Source: Herbaspirillum robiniae
GTDB lineage: Bacteria > Pseudomonadota > Gammaproteobacteria > Burkholderiales > Burkholderiaceae_D
Length of the DNA stretch: 64,000 nucleotides
NCBI RefSeq assembly: GCF_002213415.1
Contig: NZ_NJGU01000001.1
Span: forward strand, 806,001-870,000
Direction: 5' to 3'
Positions 60,692-64,000 of this stretch are shown here, piece by piece. Below the pieces are notes generated by a model, which worked only from the letters and a program-made list of their open reading frames with translations, was not told where the DNA came from and made no database searches. A program made the position numbers and the translations under genes. The first letter of the stretch is position 1, and every line of letters starts with the position of its first letter.

Positions 60692-61363
60692 ATGGCTATC
60701 CTCGTAATCGAAGACGATCCCAAGACCGGCGACTACCTCAAGAAGGGACTGCGCGAGTCCGGCTACGTGGTCGACCTGGCCCGCAACGGCGCCGACGGCC
60801 TGCACATGGCGCTGGAGCAGGACTACGACCTGGTGGTGCTGGACGTGATGCTGCCCGGCATCGACGGCTGGCAGGTGATGAGCGCGCTGCGCAGCAAGCG
60901 CGACCTGCCGGTGCTGTTCCTGACCGCCAAGGACCATGTCGACGACCGCATCCGCGGCCTGCAGCTGGGCGCCGACGATTACCTGGTCAAGCCCTTTTCC
61001 TTCACCGAACTGGTGCTGCGCATCCGCACGCTGCTGCGGCGCGGCGTGGTGCGCGAGGCCGAGGTCTACGAAATCGCCGACCTGCAACTGGATCACGTGC
61101 GCCACAAGGTCACGCGCCAGGGCGTCAACATCGCGCTGACTAACAAGGAGTTCATGCTGCTGCACCTCCTGATCAAGCGCCAGGGCGAGGCCTTGTCGCG
61201 CAGCGTGATCGCCTCGCAGATCTGGGACATGAACTTCGACAGCGACACCAACGTGGTCGACGTCGCCATCAAGCGGCTGCGCGCCAAGATCGACGCGCCG
61301 TTCGACAAGAAACTGATCCACACCGTGCGCAGCGTGGGCTACATGTTCTCCGAAACCCCATGA
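60692..61363 (+). CDS. OmpR-family response regulator, CusR/HprR-like
   Basis: 223 aa. The receiver domain (1-115) has acidic pocket EDD, phospho-acceptor Asp in [16 protein letters not shown], and the switch Lys in LFLTAKD. The C-terminal OmpR winged helix (about 125-220) includes [53 protein letters not shown]. It is very close to the heavy-metal/oxidant group (CusR, CopR, HprR/YedW). The stop overlaps the sensor kinase start. In Escherichia coli HprR controls msrPQ, and the position here is equivalent. Confidence 0.95.
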   Translation: MAILVIEDDPKTGDYLKKGLRESGYVVDLARNGADGLHMALEQDYDLVVLDVMLPGIDGWQVMSALRSKRDLPVLFLTAKDHVDDRIRGLQLGADDYLVKPFSFTELVLRIRTLLRRGVVREAEVYEIADLQLDHVRHKVTRQGVNIALTNKEFMLLHLLIKRQGEALSRSVIASQIWDMNFDSDTNVVDVAIKRLRAKIDAPFDKKLIHTVRSVGYMFSETP

Positions 61364-62802
61364 ACGCGCCTGTCCCGACCGCCCGCGCCTGGACGCTCAC
61401 GGCGCGCGTCACCGCCCTGTTCTCGCTGCTGGCCTGCCTGGTGGTGACCGGGCTGGGCCTGTACCTGAACGGATCGGCCGCGCAGGCGCTGGAGCTGCGC
61501 GCGGACCAGGCGCTGATCGGCCGCGTGGAGCACTTCCGCAACCTGATGCACGACCTCTACAACGTCGAGCAGATGGAGCAGCGCCCGGCGCTGTTCGAAA
61601 GCATGATGGGCAACGAGCAGGACGTGCGCATCTTCCGCCGGCGCGGCGAGGCGCCCTTCATCCAGAGCAATCCCGACCATCTGGTGCCGCCGGAGATGGA
61701 GCCCATCCCGGTCGGCACGCCGGTGTCGTCGGCAGACATCTTCACCAGCACGCGCGCCGACGGCGTGCGGGTGCGCTGGGTCTCGGCGCTGGCCGAGGTC
61801 GGCAGGCCCGGGCGCGGCCACGACGGCGGCGACACGGTGGAAATCGTGGCCGCCTACGTCATGGTGCAGGAAGCGCGCATGATGAACTCCTACCGCTGGC
61901 GCATCGCCGGCGCCGCCGCCGGGGCGGTGCTGATCACCGCCCTGCTCGGCTTCCTGCTGCTGCGGCGCGGCCTGCGCCCGCTGGAAGAGATGAGCCGGCG
62001 CGCCGAGCGCATCACGCCGGACCACCTCTCGACCCGGCTGGAGCAGGACGGCATGCCCGAAGAACTGCGGCGCGCCGCGGTCTCGCTCAATGCCATGCTG
62101 GACCGGCTGGAAGCCGGCTACGAGCATCTGGCGCAATTTTCCGGCGACCTGGCCCACGAGATCCGCACGCCGATCAACGTGTTGATGGGCCAGAGCCAGG
62201 TGGCGCTGGGCCAGCGGCGCTCGCCCGAAGAGTACGAGCAGCTGCTGGAGTCGAACGTGGAGGAGTTGCAGCGCATCTCGCGCATCGTGGAAAACATCAT
62301 GTTCCTGGCCCAGGCCGACCATGCCACGCTGGCGGTGGACTGCGCGCCGCTGGACCTGTCGGAAGAACTTGGCCGCATCGCCGACTACTTCGAAGGCATC
62401 GCCGACGAGCGCGGCATGCGCTTCGAACTCGACGTGCAGGGCGCCGGCTGCGCCAACCTGGTCATGTGGCGCCGCGCCGTGAACAACCTGGTGATCAACG
62501 CGGTGCGCTACGGCGAGGCCGACACTTCGGTGCGCATCAGCGCGCGCGGCGACTTGGAGCGCGGCAGCAGCATCATCGTTGAAAACCGCAGCGACGACGC
62601 CACCCCGCACACGATGGTCCGCATGTTCGACCGCTTCTACCGCGGCGACCGCTCGCGCAGCGCATTTACCGAATCCAACGGCCTGGGACTGGCCATCGTC
62701 AAGGCCATCATGGGATTGCACCGGGGCACGGCCACGGTGGAATGCCCGCAGCCGGGGTGGATACGCTTCACGCTGTCGTTTCCGCCGCAGACCGATCGCT
62801 GA
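61360..62802 (+). CDS. Sensor histidine kinase, CusS/HprS-like
   Basis: 480 aa. TM1 is at about 17-40 (with Cys26), a periplasmic sensor loop covers about 40-175, and TM2 is at about 178-200. The HAMP domain is followed by the phospho-acceptor His in [17 protein letters not shown]. The ATPase has [11 protein letters not shown] (N box) and [21 protein letters not shown] (G box). The start overlaps the regulator stop by 4 bases. It belongs to the heavy-metal sensor kinase group. The stimulus (copper, hypochlorite or peroxide) cannot be told from sequence; msrPQ next door argues for oxidants. Confidence 0.94.
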   Translation: MNAPVPTARAWTLTARVTALFSLLACLVVTGLGLYLNGSAAQALELRADQALIGRVEHFRNLMHDLYNVEQMEQRPALFESMMGNEQDVRIFRRRGEAPFIQSNPDHLVPPEMEPIPVGTPVSSADIFTSTRADGVRVRWVSALAEVGRPGRGHDGGDTVEIVAAYVMVQEARMMNSYRWRIAGAAAGAVLITALLGFLLLRRGLRPLEEMSRRAERITPDHLSTRLEQDGMPEELRRAAVSLNAMLDRLEAGYEHLAQFSGDLAHEIRTPINVLMGQSQVALGQRRSPEEYEQLLESNVEELQRISRIVENIMFLAQADHATLAVDCAPLDLSEELGRIADYFEGIADERGMRFELDVQGAGCANLVMWRRAVNNLVINAVRYGEADTSVRISARGDLERGSSIIVENRSDDATPHTMVRMFDRFYRGDRSRSAFTESNGLGLAIVKAIMGLHRGTATVECPQPGWIRFTLSFPPQTDR

Positions 62803-63098
62803 ACGCCGCCGGGTTTCTGCTATCGCGAGGATGCCACTGAGGTGGGGGCGAACATCCTGCCTTGCCCGGGTTGCCCCTTGCCTGTCGCCGCCGCCGTCGC
62901 CGCCATTACGGGGATGACGCTGAAATGGCAGCGCCCCCCTTCCCCGTTCGCGTTATCCCTTACCCGTCGTCCTCGCGAAAGCGGGGACCCAGCGACGTTG
63001 GTTGCGCATCGCCGTCCGTTGCACGACGCGGGGACGACGATGCCTGGAAGAGATCAACCGGAATTCCCGCCAAAAAGCGCCATCTGCCCCGCATCCTG
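62803..63098. other. Intergenic region with a REP-like element and no gene
   Basis: No convincing frame was seen. The notable content is the inverted-repeat-ended element at 62965-63039; the rest is GC-rich and featureless. Confidence 0.7.
62965..63039. repeat. REP-like intergenic element with inverted ends
   Basis: Ends CGTCGTCC (62965-62972) and GGACGACG (63032-63039) are perfect inverse complements. Inside, CGCGAAAGCGGGGACCCAGCG resembles the dispersed hairpin units common between genes of beta- and gammaproteobacteria. Only one copy lies in this window. Confidence 0.55.
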
Positions 63099-64000
63099 CT
63101 ACTTCTGCTCGCCGATATTGACCTGCACCACCGTCTGCTGCACCGGCGGCGCATTCTCCCGCTGCAGCGCCTCGGCCGCCAGCTCGGCCTCGCGCGCCTC
63201 CGCTGCGCGACGCGCCTTCTGCGCCGCCGACGCGCGGGTGAAGATGATCTTCAGTGCCGCCATCGCCGGCACCGACAGGAAGATGCCGGCCACGCCGCCC
63301 AGCTGGTCGCCGGCCAGCAAGCCCAGGATCACCATCAGCGGGCTGACCTCCACGCCCTCGCTCATCAGGTAGGGATTGAGCACGTAATCCTGGAAGATCC
63401 GGTAGGCGACGATGAAGCCGATCAGCCACAGCAGGTGGTCGTAGCCGCTGAAGCCGGCCACCACCAGCGCCGCCGCGCTGGCCGCCAGCGGCCCGGCGAA
63501 GGGGATGAACTCCAGCACCGCGGCCAGTCCGGCCAGCAGCATGGAGTACGGCACGCCCATCAGCGAAAACGCGATGCTGTAGGCCACCAGCGTGGCGATG
63601 GAGAGAAACAGCAAGGCCCGCACGTAACGCGACAGCAGCACGTCGAGGTCCTTGATGATGTTGTCCCACAGGCGGCGGTTGGCGCTGTTCATCCATGACA
63701 GCATCTCGTCGCGCATGGCGGGCGCCTCCTTGATCAGCAGGAAGCTGATCACCGGCACCAGCACCAGGTAGATCAGGTTGCTGGCGGCGTGCATCACGCC
63801 GACGCCGAACTGCTTGGCCAGCGGCATGGCCTGGTCGGTGCCGTTGGCCAGCTGGTCGCGCACGAAGCCCAGGATGCGCTCGCGCAGCGGCTCGGCGAAA
63901 CCGGGAAGAGGAATGCGCGAGACCACGTCGTTGGAGCGCAGCAGCGCCGGCAACTGCTCGGACAGGTGCAGCGCCTCGTCCTGGATGCGCGCGCCGAATA
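63099..64000 (-). CDS. AI-2E family transporter (PerM-like), partial
   Basis: About 300 residues of the C-terminal part are present; the 5' end lies beyond the right edge. The frame is open up to the last base, and the TTG at 63953 is internal, not the start. Visible segments are MHAASNLIYLVLVPVISFLLIKEAP, AVLEFIPFAGPLAASAAALVVAGFSGYDHLLWLIGFIVAYRIFQDYVLNPYLMSEGVEVSPLMVILGLLAGDQLGGVAGIFLSVPAMAALKII. These are typical of the AI-2E exporter family, whose members export small molecules or sodium. The C-terminal tail is Ala/Glu-rich and charged. Confidence 0.92.
   Translation of the reverse strand, partial: FGARIQDEALHLSEQLPALLRSNDVVSRIPLPGFAEPLRERILGFVRDQLANGTDQAMPLAKQFGVGVMHAASNLIYLVLVPVISFLLIKEAPAMRDEMLSWMNSANRRLWDNIIKDLDVLLSRYVRALLFLSIATLVAYSIAFSLMGVPYSMLLAGLAAVLEFIPFAGPLAASAAALVVAGFSGYDHLLWLIGFIVAYRIFQDYVLNPYLMSEGVEVSPLMVILGLLAGDQLGGVAGIFLSVPAMAALKIIFTRASAAQKARRAAEAREAELAAEALQRENAPPVQQTVVQVNIGEQK

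Noticed and set aside
62953-63696. 247-codon minus-strand frame overlapping the AI-2E transporter gene
   Set aside because: The alternative frame is Arg/Gly-rich shadow sequence; the transporter frame has clear membrane segments and family motifs.

Overview
The window is high-GC bacterial DNA with betaproteobacterial gene families throughout: MocR and LysR regulators, a two-partner secretion adhesin, MsrPQ, and a NAPE-PLD-like lipoprotein. The gene content fits an Oxalobacteraceae-type genome such as Herbaspirillum. That assignment is an inference from gene content, not a database match. No insertion sequence, CRISPR array or prophage was seen. One tRNA gene (Lys, anticodon CTT) is present.

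Layout. (1) 1-10474: a contact-dependent inhibition / two-partner secretion locus. A 2647-aa CdiA/FHA-type exoprotein is followed by a small AT-rich putative immunity gene and an orphan coding fragment at the left edge. The CdiB transporter is transcribed divergently rather than in the usual cdiBA order. (2) 10576-28910: metabolic and regulatory cassettes. They comprise LysR/cupin/carboxymuconolactone decarboxylase, an Hpt protein, an MFS exporter, the small heat-shock protein IbpA with a sigma-32 promoter, GNAT/AzoR opposite a MocR regulator, an AhpD-like protein, LysR/tautomerase, a metallo-beta-lactamase lipoprotein, RidA/aminotransferase/cupin, and a dehydratase/DUF2917/LysE/EamA operon opposite a second MocR regulator. 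(3) 28983-44395: a six-gene minus-strand operon. In transcription order it encodes a TolC-like protein, a MotB/OmpA-like protein, a HlyD adaptor, a MotA/ExbB-like protein with a long tail, a type I secretion ABC exporter, and a 2673-aa repeat adhesin. The gene set matches the Salmonella SPI-4 Sii system (SiiC, A, D, B, F, E): a type I secretion system with its own proton-channel module. It is the most interesting system in the window. (4) 44741-55905: htpG with a sigma-32 promoter, DUF1090, FUSC, GNAT, a glycine-zipper lipoprotein, DUF962, an SDR, a DNA-deoxyinosine glycosylase, a NlpA/MetQ binding protein, a spermidine-synthase-like protein, tRNA-Lys, a Nudix hydrolase and a TPR glycosyltransferase-like protein. 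(5) 55969-62802: a periplasmic methionine-sulfoxide repair operon (msrP-msrQ-msrA) divergent from an OmpR-type regulator and sensor kinase. A perfect CusR/HprR-type box lies between them. A near-perfect second copy lies upstream of a DUF305 / beta-propeller operon, which suggests one small copper- or oxidant-responsive regulon. (6) 62803-64000: an intergenic REP-like element and the 3' part of an AI-2E family transporter that runs off the right edge.

How the parts work together. Two unrelated giant surface-protein systems occupy about a third of the window: two-partner secretion CdiA/B and type I secretion with an energising channel. Most small cassettes have a divergent regulator facing its target genes with a recognisable inverted or direct repeat between them. 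Start codons were revised inward in many genes on the basis of Shine-Dalgarno sequences, signal peptides and overlap with upstream genes.
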